The notes below the pieces were generated by a model. That model saw nothing but the letters and a program-made list of their open reading frames with translations. It was not told the origin of the DNA and made no database searches. The position numbers were made by a program, and so were the translations under genes. Positions 1-8,796 of a stretch of DNA of 64,000 nt are shown here, one piece after another. Positions within the stretch are counted from its first letter, which is position 1. Every line of letters starts with the position of its first letter. Source of the DNA: Bradyrhizobium zhanjiangense. Its GTDB lineage: Bacteria; Pseudomonadota; Alphaproteobacteria; Rhizobiales; Xanthobacteraceae. The stretch covers positions 6,221,001 to 6,285,000 of the forward strand of contig NZ_CP022221.1 of the NCBI RefSeq assembly GCF_004114935.1. Direction: 5' to 3'.

Positions 1-131
1 CACCCGGCGCGCGGGCCTCGCGTGCCGCGCGCAAGCGGGACAATGGCGCTGCGCCCTCCAGGACGCGTGGAGCCCGACGACCTGACCGACCGGCGGCGCC
101 CAAACGCAAGCGAGCGCTGGATGTGTCGTAG
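1..131 (+). CDS. possible C-terminal tail of a truncated gene
   Basis: The frame starting at base 3 is open from the window edge to a TAG at 129-131 and would encode a basic, Ala/Arg/Pro-rich tail ending in KRKRALDVS. It would converge on the acyl-CoA dehydrogenase gene. Other frames are also open over this short stretch, so this is only a plausible fragment of a gene lying mostly outside the window. Confidence 0.22.
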   Translation, partial: PGARASRAARKRDNGAAPSRTRGARRPDRPAAPKRKRALDVS

Positions 132-168
132 TGACCGCTGCCGTCACGCTCTGCGCTGAGAGCCCCCG

Positions 169-1347
169 TCAGCGCGGCTTGAGGAGTTCGCGCGCGACGA
201 TCAGCTTCTGAACCTCGGTCGCCCCTTCGTAGATGCGAAGCGCGCGGACTTCGCGATACAGGCTCTCGACGATCTCGCCCTTGCGCACGCCGCGACCGCC
301 GAACATCTGCACCGCGCGGTCGACGACCCGTTGGGCGGTTTCGGTGGCGGCCAGTTTTGCCATTGCCGCTTCACGCGTGGTGGGAAGCTTCTGAACGTCG
401 CGGCGCCACGCGGCGCGATAGGTCAGCAGCGCCGCGGCATCCGTTTCAGTCGCCATGTCGCCGAGTGCGGCCTGGGTCAGCTGCAGGTCCGACAGCGTCG
501 TTCCGAACATGCGCCGTGTCTGCGCGTGCAGCCGTGCCTCCTCCAGCGCGCGTCTGGCAAAACCCAGCGCGGCTGCGGCAACCGAGGACCGGAAGATGTC
601 GAGGGTCTGCATCGCAATCTTGAATCCGCCGCCGGACGGACCGATGCGGCGGCTGATCGGGATGCGGCAGTTGACCAGACGCAGCGTCGCAAGCGGGTGC
701 GGCGCGATGATGTCGATGCGCTCGGCCACGCTGAAGCCGGGATCATCGGGAAACACCACGAAGGCGGAGATGCCGCGCGCGCCAGGCGCCTCTCCGGTTC
801 GCGCGAACAGCGTGTAGACGTCGGCGATCCCGCCATTCGAGATCCAGGTCTTCTCGCCTTCCAGAACGTAGCTGTCGCCGTCCTCGCGCGCCGTGCACGT
901 CATGGCCGCCACATCCGAGCCCGCCGCCTGCTCCGAAAGCGCAAAGGCAGCCAGCCATTCGCCCGAACGGACTTTCGGCAGCACGGCGTTTCGCAGCTCC
1001 GCCGAGCCGGCAAGCGCGATGGCGCCGGATCCGAGGCCCTGCATTGCAAAGGCGAAATCGGCAAGACCATCGGCATAGGCCAGCGTCTCGCGCGACAGGC
1101 AGATCGAGCGGGAATCGATGCTCGCCACGTCACCGTCCGGCGCCGCAACGGCGCAGTCGAGCAGTCCCGCCGAGCCAAGCGCGCGAACGAGCTTGCGGCA
1201 GGTGCCATCGACGTCGCTGTGGTCGGCCGCCTGAAGACCACCCTGCGTGACGAAGCGGTCGAGCGCCTCGCAAATTGCGCGATGACGCGGCTCGAAGAAC
1301 GGCCAATCCAGCCAGTCGCGGGAGATTGTCTTTGCCAGTGAGCTCAT
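169..1347 (-). CDS. acyl-CoA dehydrogenase
   Basis: Predicted 392-residue FAD-dependent acyl-CoA dehydrogenase, which introduces an alpha-beta double bond into an acyl-CoA. The sequence shows the middle-domain motif [16 protein letters not shown] and the C-terminal FGGRGV and [10 protein letters not shown] motifs; the Glu in IYEGATE fits the usual catalytic base. I chose the ATG at 1347, with GGAG about 6 bases upstream, over a GTG four codons earlier. It is divergent from a MarR gene, and its predicted promoter carries the 16-bp palindrome shared with the racemase-to-ligase operon. That implies a role in the same CoA-linked pathway. The substrate is unknown. Confidence 0.9.
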   Translation of the reverse strand: MSSLAKTISRDWLDWPFFEPRHRAICEALDRFVTQGGLQAADHSDVDGTCRKLVRALGSAGLLDCAVAAPDGDVASIDSRSICLSRETLAYADGLADFAFAMQGLGSGAIALAGSAELRNAVLPKVRSGEWLAAFALSEQAAGSDVAAMTCTAREDGDSYVLEGEKTWISNGGIADVYTLFARTGEAPGARGISAFVVFPDDPGFSVAERIDIIAPHPLATLRLVNCRIPISRRIGPSGGGFKIAMQTLDIFRSSVAAAALGFARRALEEARLHAQTRRMFGTTLSDLQLTQAALGDMATETDAAALLTYRAAWRRDVQKLPTTREAAMAKLAATETAQRVVDRAVQMFGGRGVRKGEIVESLYREVRALRIYEGATEVQKLIVARELLKPR

Positions 1348-1440
1348 CTGTCGCTCCACAAGGTCGGTTGTCTGCCGGCGGCCGGCATGTTCTGTGGCGT
1401 GCCTGCGATCAAATCCGCCAATGCAGCCGGCCCTCGAATT

Positions 1441-1482
1441 GCTTTAAGCATAAACTATTTCCCTCCCTGAAGACCTTGTCAA
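1441..1482 (-). promoter_or_regulatory. predicted promoter and MarR-type operator of the acyl-CoA dehydrogenase gene
   Basis: On the minus strand a perfect -35 TTGACA (1482-1477) is followed after 17 bases by AATAGT (1459-1454). The 16-bp imperfect palindrome AGTTTATGCTTAAAGC (1456-1441) overlaps that -10. Two more copies of the palindrome sit at equivalent places in neighbouring promoters, which fits repression by the adjacent MarR protein. The binding is inferred. The rest of the 1348-1652 gap holds only this and the divergent MarR promoter. Confidence 0.55.
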
Positions 1483-1589
1483 GGCGCCGGCGCACAGACG
1501 ATTTCCGGTGCTTGCCTGGCGGCGCTGACAGAAAACACGGACCAAATCCGCCCCGGATCAGGGGACGCCCTGCTCTTCCGGTCCCCGCC

Positions 1590-1618
1590 TTGAATTTAGT
1601 TTTGGCACGAACTATTCT
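1590..1618 (+). promoter_or_regulatory. predicted promoter and operator of the marR gene
   Basis: TTGAAT (1590-1595), a 17-base spacer and TATTCT (1613-1618) form a sigma70-like promoter reading toward the MarR gene. The palindrome AGTTTTGGCACGAACT (1598-1613) fills the spacer and touches the -10. This layout fits autorepression; it is the second of three related sites. Confidence 0.55.
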
Positions 1619-1652
1619 GTTGCGCATCGAATGGAATTGCATTCGCCTTCAA

Positions 1653-2195
1653 ATGCGCCACGAGGCTCAGGAGATCGATTTGGCACTCGCAAAGGAGTCC
1701 TCGCCGGCGTCCACCAGGAACGCGGCCGATGCGGAGACCGAGTACAGGGCTCAGACGCGGCTCTGGCTCCGGCTGCTGGCCTGCACGACCCTGATCGAGG
1801 GTGAGTTGCGGCGCCGATTTCGCGAGGAATACGATTTTACGATGCCGCGCTTCGATGTTCTCGCTCAACTCGATCGGGAGCCGAGCGGATTGGTACTGGG
1901 AGAACTGCCCAAGCGCCTGATGGTTTCGGCCGGCAACCTGACGCCGATCGTCGATCGCCTGGTCGAAGATGGATATATCACCCGGACGCCGTCAAATCTG
2001 GACCGGCGCGTGCAGATCGTCTGCATGACGGTCGAGGGCCGAAAGACCTTCAGGCGGATGGCGAAGAGTCACGGCGCCTGGCTCGCCGAATTGCTGGCCG
2101 AATTCCCGATGGACCGTCTCGACGGCCTCGTCGGCGCGCTCGACGATGTGAAGAGCGCCGTGAGGGACGCTCTGCAGCATCGCGAGCGGACGTGA
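1653..2195 (+). CDS. MarR-family transcriptional regulator
   Basis: Predicted 180-residue winged-helix regulator. The DNA-binding core is visible: FTMPRFDVLAQLDREPSGL, then LPKRLMVSAGNLTPIVDRL as the recognition-helix region, then TRTPSNLDRRVQIV with the wing. The frame is open far upstream (from 1275), but homology-like sequence starts near the ATG at 1653, downstream of the predicted promoter. No strong ribosome site is seen. It is divergent from the acyl-CoA dehydrogenase and ends 3 bases before the convergent ligase gene. It likely represses the region 1 catabolic genes and responds to an acyl/aryl-CoA or aromatic ligand, which is typical of such MarR proteins but unproven here. Confidence 0.88.
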   Translation: MRHEAQEIDLALAKESSPASTRNAADAETEYRAQTRLWLRLLACTTLIEGELRRRFREEYDFTMPRFDVLAQLDREPSGLVLGELPKRLMVSAGNLTPIVDRLVEDGYITRTPSNLDRRVQIVCMTVEGRKTFRRMAKSHGAWLAELLAEFPMDRLDGLVGALDDVKSAVRDALQHRERT

Positions 2196-2198
2196 GGC

Positions 2199-3824
2199 TC
2201 AGCGCCGGACTCGAATGCCGGCGGCTTCGCGGTCCCAGGTATCCGTCGTCACACCGGCCTGCTGCAGCGCGCCCTTCTTGATCTTGCCGTTCTCCGTTAG
2301 CGGCATCTCGCTCACGATGCGGACATAACGCGGAATTGCGAAATAGGCGATCTGCCCCTCGCAATGCCTGACGATGTCGGCGGGCTCCAGCGACTGCCCC
2401 TGCTCCAGCAAGATCGCCGCCGCAACCTCATCCTCGCCCAGTTCGGACGGCAGCGGGTAGATCGCGCACGCGGCGACCGCCGGATGGGCAAGGATGATCT
2501 GCTCGACCTCCCAGGAGGACACGTTCTCGCCGCGCCGGCGGATCGAATCCTTCATGCGATCAACGAAGCGATAATGTCCATCCGCGTCTCGGACGACGCG
2601 ATCGCCGGAATGAAACCCGAGATTTCGCCACGCTTCGACCGTCTTCTCCGGCATGCCGAAATATCCGGTGGCGAACGCAAACGGCTCCTTGGCGCGCAGG
2701 ACGAGTTCGCCAGCCTGTCCGTCAGGCAGCTCTGAATCATCTTCGTCGACGATCCGGGCCTCGAAGCCTCCGGCCGGATATCCCATGGTTCCCGGACGGT
2801 CGGAGGGAATGGCGCCTGCGAACACGAAATTCGTCTCCGTCGACCCATAGCCGTCAACCAGCGGCACGCCGAACCGCTCGAGAAACGGCCGATGATTCTG
2901 CGGCGGTACGCCCCCACCCAAAGCGACGCGAACGCGATGAGCGGTGTCATCCTCTTTCCGAGGCTGGGCCAGTAGCATGGATGCCATGGCACCGAGCAGG
3001 TAACCCACGCTCGCATTGTGGGCTCGCGCGGCCGCCCAGAAGCCTGAAGCGGAGAATTTTTGCTCGAGCACATAAGTGCATCCGTTCAGCACGGCCTGAT
3101 AGAATGCATTGAGCGCGTTGGTGTGGAACAACGGCAAGGTCGTGAACAGCACGTCGCCCTCGCGAATGCCGAGTGCCCGCGCCGAGCAGATGCCCCACCA
3201 GAACAGCTGCGCTTGCGGACAGCACACGCCCTTGGCGGGCCCCGTGGTGCCGGAGGTGTAGAGGACGGCAACGGTATCCCCCGGCCGCACGGCAACAGCC
3301 AGCGCCATGGATGCGAGCGCGGGCAACGGCACCGCTGCGATCCGTGGCGCCTCCACGACCTGATCGATCGTCCATACGAGCGGCGGCAGAGCGGCCTCGG
3401 TGCCAACGGTCTCGAGTGCGGCGAGAAACCCGGCTTCGGCGACGAGGAGCGCAGGACGCGAGTTGCGGAAGATATGCGCGAGCTGCAGCCCCCGCAGCGC
3501 CGTGTTGATTGGCACCGTGATGGCCCCGAGCCAGGCGCAGCCGAGATAGACTTGAAGAAACTCCGGCCGGTTCGAGCACATCAACGCGACCCGGTCTCCC
3601 GGTTTGATGCCGGCCTCGATCAACGTCTGCGCCGATGCAGCCGCTATCGCCGCAGTCTGCGCATAGGTCCAGCGCGTCTGCCCAGCAACCAGCAGAACGC
3701 GATCGCCATAGCGCTCCGCCTGCCGGGCGAGGATGGTCGAGAGCACGCGGTCGCAAGGTGGAAACAGCTCGACCGCACGCGCCCAGGCCGGCGCTTCCTG
3801 CTGCCGCCCGGCGTCATCCCGCAT
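2199..3824 (-). CDS. AMP-forming acyl-CoA synthetase
   Basis: Predicted 541-residue adenylate-forming ligase that activates a carboxylic acid to its CoA thioester. Motifs in order are VLYTSGTTGPAKGV (P-loop-like A3), DGYGSTETNFV (A5), the GFHSGDRVVRDADGHYRFVDR hinge region and the C-terminal NGKIKKGALQ with the conserved Lys. It resembles the CaiC-type (crotonobetaine/carnitine-CoA ligase) group, but the substrate cannot be read. The ATG at 3824 has GGAG about 6 bases upstream; a TTG five codons earlier is less likely. It is the last gene of the minus-strand operon starting at 9579. It probably activates the substrate imported by the adjacent HAAT system. Confidence 0.88.
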   Translation of the reverse strand: MRDDAGRQQEAPAWARAVELFPPCDRVLSTILARQAERYGDRVLLVAGQTRWTYAQTAAIAAASAQTLIEAGIKPGDRVALMCSNRPEFLQVYLGCAWLGAITVPINTALRGLQLAHIFRNSRPALLVAEAGFLAALETVGTEAALPPLVWTIDQVVEAPRIAAVPLPALASMALAVAVRPGDTVAVLYTSGTTGPAKGVCCPQAQLFWWGICSARALGIREGDVLFTTLPLFHTNALNAFYQAVLNGCTYVLEQKFSASGFWAAARAHNASVGYLLGAMASMLLAQPRKEDDTAHRVRVALGGGVPPQNHRPFLERFGVPLVDGYGSTETNFVFAGAIPSDRPGTMGYPAGGFEARIVDEDDSELPDGQAGELVLRAKEPFAFATGYFGMPEKTVEAWRNLGFHSGDRVVRDADGHYRFVDRMKDSIRRRGENVSSWEVEQIILAHPAVAACAIYPLPSELGEDEVAAAILLEQGQSLEPADIVRHCEGQIAYFAIPRYVRIVSEMPLTENGKIKKGALQQAGVTTDTWDREAAGIRVRR

Positions 3825-3866
3825 GCAATGCTCCGTCAAATCCGGCTCGACCAGGCCCGCCCGACG

Positions 3867-5024
3867 TCAAGGCAGGAGCTTGTACTTCCCGTCCTCGATC
3901 TGAACGAGGACGCGCGAACGTGCATCGACGCCGTGCCGATCCGCCGGCGTGAAATTGTAGATTGCCTGCGTGCCGACGACCTCCTTGGTGGTGAACAAGG
4001 CTTGGCGCAGCGCGTTGCGGAATTCCGGCGAGCCCGGCTTGGCCCCTGTCGCCAACGCGCGCGTGGCTGCGTCGACGAAGACCACCCAGCCATCGAACGA
4101 GTAGGAGGAGAACCCGTCCGTCGGCTGCTCGCCGTTCGCCTTTTCGTAAGCCGTCCGGTAGGCCAAGGCGACCTTCTGAATAGGATTGCTCGACGGAAGC
4201 TGTTCGGCCGCGATCACCGGCCCCGTGGGGCAGATGATGCCATTGGCGGTCTTGCCGGCGAGGCGAAGGAAATCGGCGCTAATCATCCCGTTGTTGCCGT
4301 AGAGCGGCCCCTTGTATCCGCGCTCGGACAAGGCGATGGCGGGCAGCGCACCCGGCGTTCCGGTGCCGCCGAGCATGATGGCGTCGGGGCGGGCCGCAAG
4401 CGCGCGCAGCACCTGCGCGGTCACCGACGAGTCGGATCTGGCGTAGCGTTCGTTGGCAATGACCTTGATATCGGCCGCCTTGGCGCTCTGCGATAACGAG
4501 TCATACAGGAGATCGCCGAGCGCATCCGAAAACCCGATGAACGCGACTGTCTTCAAGCCGCGCGCCTTCATGTGATCAACGACGCCCTGGACCAGGAGCG
4601 GCATCGGCTGCGGGGTCTGCACGACCCAGGGGCCGCCCTCGCCGGCCGGAACCGCTGCGATCGGAGAGACAGCGATCATCGGCACTTTCATCTCGATCGC
4701 GGCGGTGGCCATCGCCAGCGTCTGCGGCGCCCCCGACGTCCCCATCAGGATGTCGACCTTCTCCTGCTCGACGAGCTTGCGCGCGTTGCGCGCCGAGGCG
4801 GTGGCATCGGAGGCGTCGTCGAGCTGGATGAGGCGCACCTTCTCGCCGCCGATCTCGCCGACATACGTCTCTCCCGCGGCAATCCCCTTCGCGTTCGGAA
4901 TGCCGATCGAGGATACCGGCCCGCTGAGACCGGTGACGAAGCCGACAAGGATGTCGGCTCGCGCTCCCTGAGGAACGGCCAGAAGCAGCAGCGCGGAGCC
5001 GAGCAGTGATTTCATCGAGATCAT
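3867..5024 (-). CDS. HAAT-family ABC transporter substrate-binding protein
   Basis: Predicted 385-residue periplasmic binding protein (Peripla_BP_6/LivJ type). A signal peptide is followed by the mature start ADILVGFVTGLSGPVSSIG. It is clearly paralogous to the frameshifted binding protein at 10136-11282: both share ARNARKLVE, KVPMIAVSPI, NERYAR, SVTAQ and TDGFSAYSFD-like blocks. I used the ATG at 5024; an in-frame ATG at 5015 (MKSLL) is equally possible. It lies inside the catabolic operon, apart from any permease. It may therefore supply the divergent LivHMGF genes at 11328-14847, particularly if the other binding protein is inactive. Confidence 0.9.
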   Translation of the reverse strand: MISMKSLLGSALLLLAVPQGARADILVGFVTGLSGPVSSIGIPNAKGIAAGETYVGEIGGEKVRLIQLDDASDATASARNARKLVEQEKVDILMGTSGAPQTLAMATAAIEMKVPMIAVSPIAAVPAGEGGPWVVQTPQPMPLLVQGVVDHMKARGLKTVAFIGFSDALGDLLYDSLSQSAKAADIKVIANERYARSDSSVTAQVLRALAARPDAIMLGGTGTPGALPAIALSERGYKGPLYGNNGMISADFLRLAGKTANGIICPTGPVIAAEQLPSSNPIQKVALAYRTAYEKANGEQPTDGFSSYSFDGWVVFVDAATRALATGAKPGSPEFRNALRQALFTTKEVVGTQAIYNFTPADRHGVDARSRVLVQIEDGKYKLLP

Positions 5025-5080
5025 GGCACCTGTCTTTCGTTTCGTGTCTATCAATGTCGGGCAAGCGCCATGCGCGCGTT

Positions 5081-5863
5081 TCACGTCGAGGAGACCAGCG
5101 CGATCACGCGTAGCGGACTGCCCGAACCGTTCTTGATCTTCAGCGGAGAGGCCACGATGATCGCCCCAGTGGCGGGGAGCTGATCCAGGTTGCACAGGCA
5201 CTGCAAGCCATAGCGGCCCGCGCCATGGAGGAAGTGATGCGCGGGATAAGGCGGCTCGAAATGCCCAGCCTGCCCTGCATCGGTGCCGATCGTCTCGGTG
5301 CCGAATCCGATGATGCCGCGCTCCTCTACCAGCCATTTCATCACCGCCGGATTCGGGCCCGGCGTGTGAGCGCCGTCATCCCGGAGGTTGGAATAGTCGC
5401 GCCACCCCTTCTTCGACCAGTCGGTCCGCAGCAGCACCCAGTGCCGGGAAGGAATCCGTCCGTGCCGGGCCTCCCAGGCCTCGACGATCGGCACCGTGAG
5501 CACGAAGTCCGAATCCTGCGCCGCCTGCGCGGAGCAGTCGATGACGCAGGCGGGCGCGATCATGTCCTTGGCCGGCATGGTATCAACCGCATTGTTGGCG
5601 AGATCCTTGCCGGTGAACCAGTGAATCGGTGCGTCGAAATGCGTGCCGGTATGCTCGCCGAAGGTCACATTGTTCCAGTACCAGGCCGGACCACGCGCGT
5701 CATAACGTGAAATCTCCTGGATGCGCACCGGCGCCGCCTGGCCGAATTCGGGCGGCAACACGATCACCGGAAAGTCGGGGCTGAGCGTGAAGCTCAGATC
5801 AATGACACGCACCGCGTCCGAAGCGATCGCATCCGCCAGTTCCAGAAGAGCCCTGCCTTGCAT
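5081..5863 (-). CDS. cyclase-family metal-dependent hydrolase
   Basis: Predicted 260-residue member of the cyclase family (PF04199), which includes kynurenine formamidase and isatin hydrolase. The diagnostic metal-site motif EHTGTHFDAPIHW is present near residue 91, followed by FGTETIGTDAG near residue 190. Such enzymes open amide or lactam bonds using a divalent metal. The ATG at 5863 has GGAGG 8 bases upstream. It sits in the seven-gene operon, 33 bases after the DUF35-SDR gene. A hydrolytic ring-opening or amide-cleaving step in the operon's pathway is a reasonable inference; the substrate is unknown. Confidence 0.85.
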   Translation of the reverse strand: MQGRALLELADAIASDAVRVIDLSFTLSPDFPVIVLPPEFGQAAPVRIQEISRYDARGPAWYWNNVTFGEHTGTHFDAPIHWFTGKDLANNAVDTMPAKDMIAPACVIDCSAQAAQDSDFVLTVPIVEAWEARHGRIPSRHWVLLRTDWSKKGWRDYSNLRDDGAHTPGPNPAVMKWLVEERGIIGFGTETIGTDAGQAGHFEPPYPAHHFLHGAGRYGLQCLCNLDQLPATGAIIVASPLKIKNGSGSPLRVIALVSST

Positions 5864-5896
5864 CGTCGCGTCCTCCAGCTTGATCGAATTTGCTGC

Positions 5897-7138
5897 TCAG
5901 CGGTCGAGCTCGCGCTCGAGTGCTTTTGGATTGGCCGCAAGGCGCTGCCGGATCTCCTCGGCGACGTCTCCGACATACATCTCTTCAAGTCCGTCCCTGA
6001 GCCCGGCGACGACCGCCTGCGCGACGGCGCGCGGCGCCACCTTCGGCGGAGGCACGGTCTGAAACCACTCGGTGTCGACTGGCCCCGTGAAGACGTTCAT
6101 CAACTTGATGCCGCCGGGCCGGAGTTCGGCGCGAAGACAATGCGAGAGCGACAGGCACGCGGCCTGCGAGGCCGAGTAAGCGCCGAAGGCGGGCCAGTTC
6201 GCCAACGCATGGACGGAGAGGATGTTGACCCAGGCGACGCTGTTATTGATGCCGTCCGCGCCCCGCATCCGCATGATGGGCCCGAAGGCCTGCGCGAGAT
6301 TGATGAAGCCGAGATAGGCCTGGTCGATCTCGTCGCGTGCAATGCTGGTGCCCTTGCGGTCCAATAGGCCACCGGGCCTCACATACTCCGTCGTATTCAC
6401 GAGGATGTCGACCTTGCCGCCGACGTCGGCGGCGAGATCGCCAACTGACTTTTCATCGGCGGCGTCGAGGGGCACGAGTTCGATGCCGTCCTGCCCTCGC
6501 AACAGCTCTTCGCCGGCAAACGGCCGCCACCGCTCCGCGATGCCGACGAACACCGTCTTGGTCCCCGCGGCCTTCAACGCCAAGGCAGCTTCCCGACCGA
6601 TAGCGCTGCGGCCGTTGGTCACGAGCACGCGTCGAAACTTGGGATCGGCGGTCATTTCACGCCACTGCCGGTCGTCAGCCATGTCAGGGGTCTCCCCTTC
6701 GGGTCGGGCAAAGGCCACCGCCTGACCGCTCTTGTCGAGCTGGAACGACATGCGGACGGGGGCGCCTTCGATACAGTCGGCATGGAGATGCGCCACGATG
6801 GTCGGCCCGCAATCCATCTTGACGAGCCCGACGCGCCAGGGCGCCCGCTCGCGGAAATAGACGTCACTCGGCACGCGCGCCGTGGTCTCGGCAAGCAGCA
6901 AGCCGCGAGCCGGCGCATCGACGAAAGCGAGCGTGGCCGACAGGCATGAGGGACACGCCTCTCGCGCCGGATAGGTGAAGGTGCCGCAGCCCTCGCAGCG
7001 CTGCAGCATGAAGCGACCTTCCGCGGCGGCGCGCGTGAAGCCGTGCGACGTCCTGCTGCGCGCGCGCGACGGCGCAGTCGGCAGGCGTGTCCGCAGCAGC
7101 GGATTCTTGCGTCGTGGCGGTTCAATCGGATCGATCAT
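5897..7138 (-). CDS. DUF35/OB-fold zinc-ribbon protein fused to an SDR domain
   Basis: Predicted 413-residue two-domain protein. Residues about 35-150 form a DUF35-type module: a rubredoxin-like zinc ribbon with Cys48, Cys51, Cys62 and Cys65, then an OB-fold-like stretch. From about residue 165 a short-chain dehydrogenase domain begins. Its cofactor loop is degenerate (VTNGRSAIG) and its active-site motif is YSASQ, so the catalytic Lys of YxxxK is Gln325; Tyr321 and Ser308 are kept. The gene overlaps the thiolase-like gene by 4 bases. DUF35 proteins are known partners of SCP2-thiolase-like enzymes, as in the Ltp2-ChsH2 retroaldolase, so a complex with the neighbour is likely. The SDR half may be catalytically altered or structural. 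Confidence 0.85.
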   Translation of the reverse strand: MIDPIEPPRRKNPLLRTRLPTAPSRARSRTSHGFTRAAAEGRFMLQRCEGCGTFTYPAREACPSCLSATLAFVDAPARGLLLAETTARVPSDVYFRERAPWRVGLVKMDCGPTIVAHLHADCIEGAPVRMSFQLDKSGQAVAFARPEGETPDMADDRQWREMTADPKFRRVLVTNGRSAIGREAALALKAAGTKTVFVGIAERWRPFAGEELLRGQDGIELVPLDAADEKSVGDLAADVGGKVDILVNTTEYVRPGGLLDRKGTSIARDEIDQAYLGFINLAQAFGPIMRMRGADGINNSVAWVNILSVHALANWPAFGAYSASQAACLSLSHCLRAELRPGGIKLMNVFTGPVDTEWFQTVPPPKVAPRAVAQAVVAGLRDGLEEMYVGDVAEEIRQRLAANPKALERELDR

Positions 7139-8313
7139 CGCGAAGGCCCGGCAAAGATCGCGGCGCCGGAGGCAAGTCCGCGATCATAGTTGATCATACC
7201 GAAGCCCGAGGCCAGGCCGAGGCTTGCATCCCTGACCTGTGTCGGGCCCGCAACTCCCAGGACCTGCCGCAGCCCTTCGACGAGACCGAGATAGGCGCCG
7301 GCAGCCCCGGCCTGCCCGACCGAGAGTTGTCCGCCAGATGTGTTGTGCGGAAGGTCCCCGTCGATGGTGAGATCGTGCTGACGCACGAACTCGGCCCCCT
7401 CGCCCTTCCCGCAGAAGCCGAGATCCTCGAACTGCATCATCGAGATGACGGGATAATCGTCGTAGGTCTGGACAATGTCCAGATCGTCGGGCTTGACGCC
7501 GGCCATTGCATAGAGCTCATCGACATCCCTCGCCCAACCGCCACGAACCTGCATCGGATCATCGGCAAAGGCATTGTGCCGCTCGATCGTCGACAGCAGC
7601 CTTGCCGCCGGCAGCCGCAGCGAGGCGGCTGTATCCTCCCGCATCACGAGGAAGGCCTCGGCGCCGGCGCAAGGCATCACGCAGTCGAACAGATGAATGG
7701 GATCGGAGATGGGGCGCGCCGCCAAATATTGCTCGATCGACAATGGCGTCTTCATCAGCGCGTGCGGATTGCGCAAGGCGTTGGCGCGTTGGGCGACCGC
7801 GATCCTGCCGACGTCCTCACGCGTGACTCCGAAACTCCGCATGTAGTTGCGTGCGATGAGAGCGAAGCTCGAATTCGCGCCGCCCGCACCGTAAGGATAG
7901 ACAGCGTCCTGATTGAAGCGGGAGAAATTCTCAAGCGTCAGGCGAAAGGAATCGACGTGGTTGGTGTCGCCGGCGATGCATGCCACGATATCGGCATCGC
8001 GCGCTTGAACCGCGCGCGCCGCCTTTCGCAGCGCCGCGATGGCGCTGGCGCCACCGAGCGGAATCGTATCAAGCCATCGCACGCAGAGTCCGAAATGCTG
8101 CGTCAGGCCGATGCCGCTGTCCGTGCCCATGGTGAAACTGGAGACGCACAGACCATCGATATCGGAGACCTTGATGCCGGACTCGGTGACGAGCGAGCGC
8201 AAAGCGCGACCGATCCACCACTGCGCGCTTTCGATGGAGTAGCGCACATAGGGTATCGTGACGGGAGCTGCCATCACGATGCCGTCATAGGGTATACGCA
8301 GCGAATTCGTCAC
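7135..8313 (-). CDS. thiolase-fold protein of the SCP2-thiolase/lipid-transfer type, nucleophile Cys absent
   Basis: Predicted 392-residue thiolase-superfamily protein. Family features are IDGLCVSSFTMG, IVQTYDDYPVISM, the GFCGKGEG loop and NTSGGQLSVGQAGAAG. At the position where thiolases carry the nucleophilic Cys it reads PLGGASAIAAL (residues 85-95), so normal thiolase chemistry is unlikely. The Ltp2 retroaldolases share the fold, lack thiolytic activity and need a DUF35 partner. Here the next gene, overlapping by 4 bases, encodes a DUF35 domain. A CoA-ester aldolase role is therefore inferred. The annotated start is a GTG at 8313; an ATG at 8274 is an alternative. Confidence 0.85.
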   Translation of the reverse strand: MTNSLRIPYDGIVMAAPVTIPYVRYSIESAQWWIGRALRSLVTESGIKVSDIDGLCVSSFTMGTDSGIGLTQHFGLCVRWLDTIPLGGASAIAALRKAARAVQARDADIVACIAGDTNHVDSFRLTLENFSRFNQDAVYPYGAGGANSSFALIARNYMRSFGVTREDVGRIAVAQRANALRNPHALMKTPLSIEQYLAARPISDPIHLFDCVMPCAGAEAFLVMREDTAASLRLPAARLLSTIERHNAFADDPMQVRGGWARDVDELYAMAGVKPDDLDIVQTYDDYPVISMMQFEDLGFCGKGEGAEFVRQHDLTIDGDLPHNTSGGQLSVGQAGAAGAYLGLVEGLRQVLGVAGPTQVRDASLGLASGFGMINYDRGLASGAAIFAGPSR

Positions 8314-8338
8314 CGGGCGCCTGTCCTGTCCATCCGCC

Positions 8339-8767
8339 TCAGACCACCGTCAGCTTCACATCGATATTGCCGCGCGTCGCGTTCGAATAGGGACAGCGTT
8401 CGTGCGCGCCCGCAACAATGGCTTCCGCCACTGACGTCTCGACACCGGGCAGCCTGACCTTCAGCTCGACGGCGAGCGCATAACCAACCGGCACGGACCC
8501 CATCGCGACCTGCGCCGTCACCGAAGGCTCCGCGACCGGCACGACCTTCCTGGTCCGCGCCACGAGCTTGACCGCACCAAGAAAGCACGCGGCATAGCCG
8601 GCCGCAAAGAGCTGCTCCGGGTTCGTGCCCTCGCCTCCGGGGCCACCCAGCGATTTCGGCAATGACAGCGACACCGATAGCAATCCGTCGGAGCTCACTG
8701 CCTGACCGTCACGGCCTCCGGTGGCCGTGACTTCGGTTTCGTACAGGATCTTCTCAGGCGTCATCAT
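8339..8767 (-). CDS. ohr: Ohr/OsmC-family organic hydroperoxide reductase
   Basis: Predicted 142-residue Ohr protein, which reduces organic hydroperoxides with a thiol pair. The two redox cysteines are visible in AAGYAACFLGAV (Cys61) and ERCPYSNATRGN (Cys125), and the length matches the family. The start carries two consecutive ATGs with GGAGAAG upstream. Its place between a racemase-like and a thiolase-like gene in a catabolic operon, rather than next to an OhrR gene, suggests protection against peroxides produced during catabolism. This context is an inference. Confidence 0.92.
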   Translation of the reverse strand: MMTPEKILYETEVTATGGRDGQAVSSDGLLSVSLSLPKSLGGPGGEGTNPEQLFAAGYAACFLGAVKLVARTRKVVPVAEPSVTAQVAMGSVPVGYALAVELKVRLPGVETSVAEAIVAGAHERCPYSNATRGNIDVKLTVV

Positions 8768-8796
8768 GTCGTCTTCTCCAAACGCTGCAGCGGGCC

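Noticed and set aside
1275..1652. 126-codon N-terminal extension of the first MarR gene
   Set aside because: It crosses the predicted divergent promoters and has no protein-like character; the MarR fold starts after 1653.
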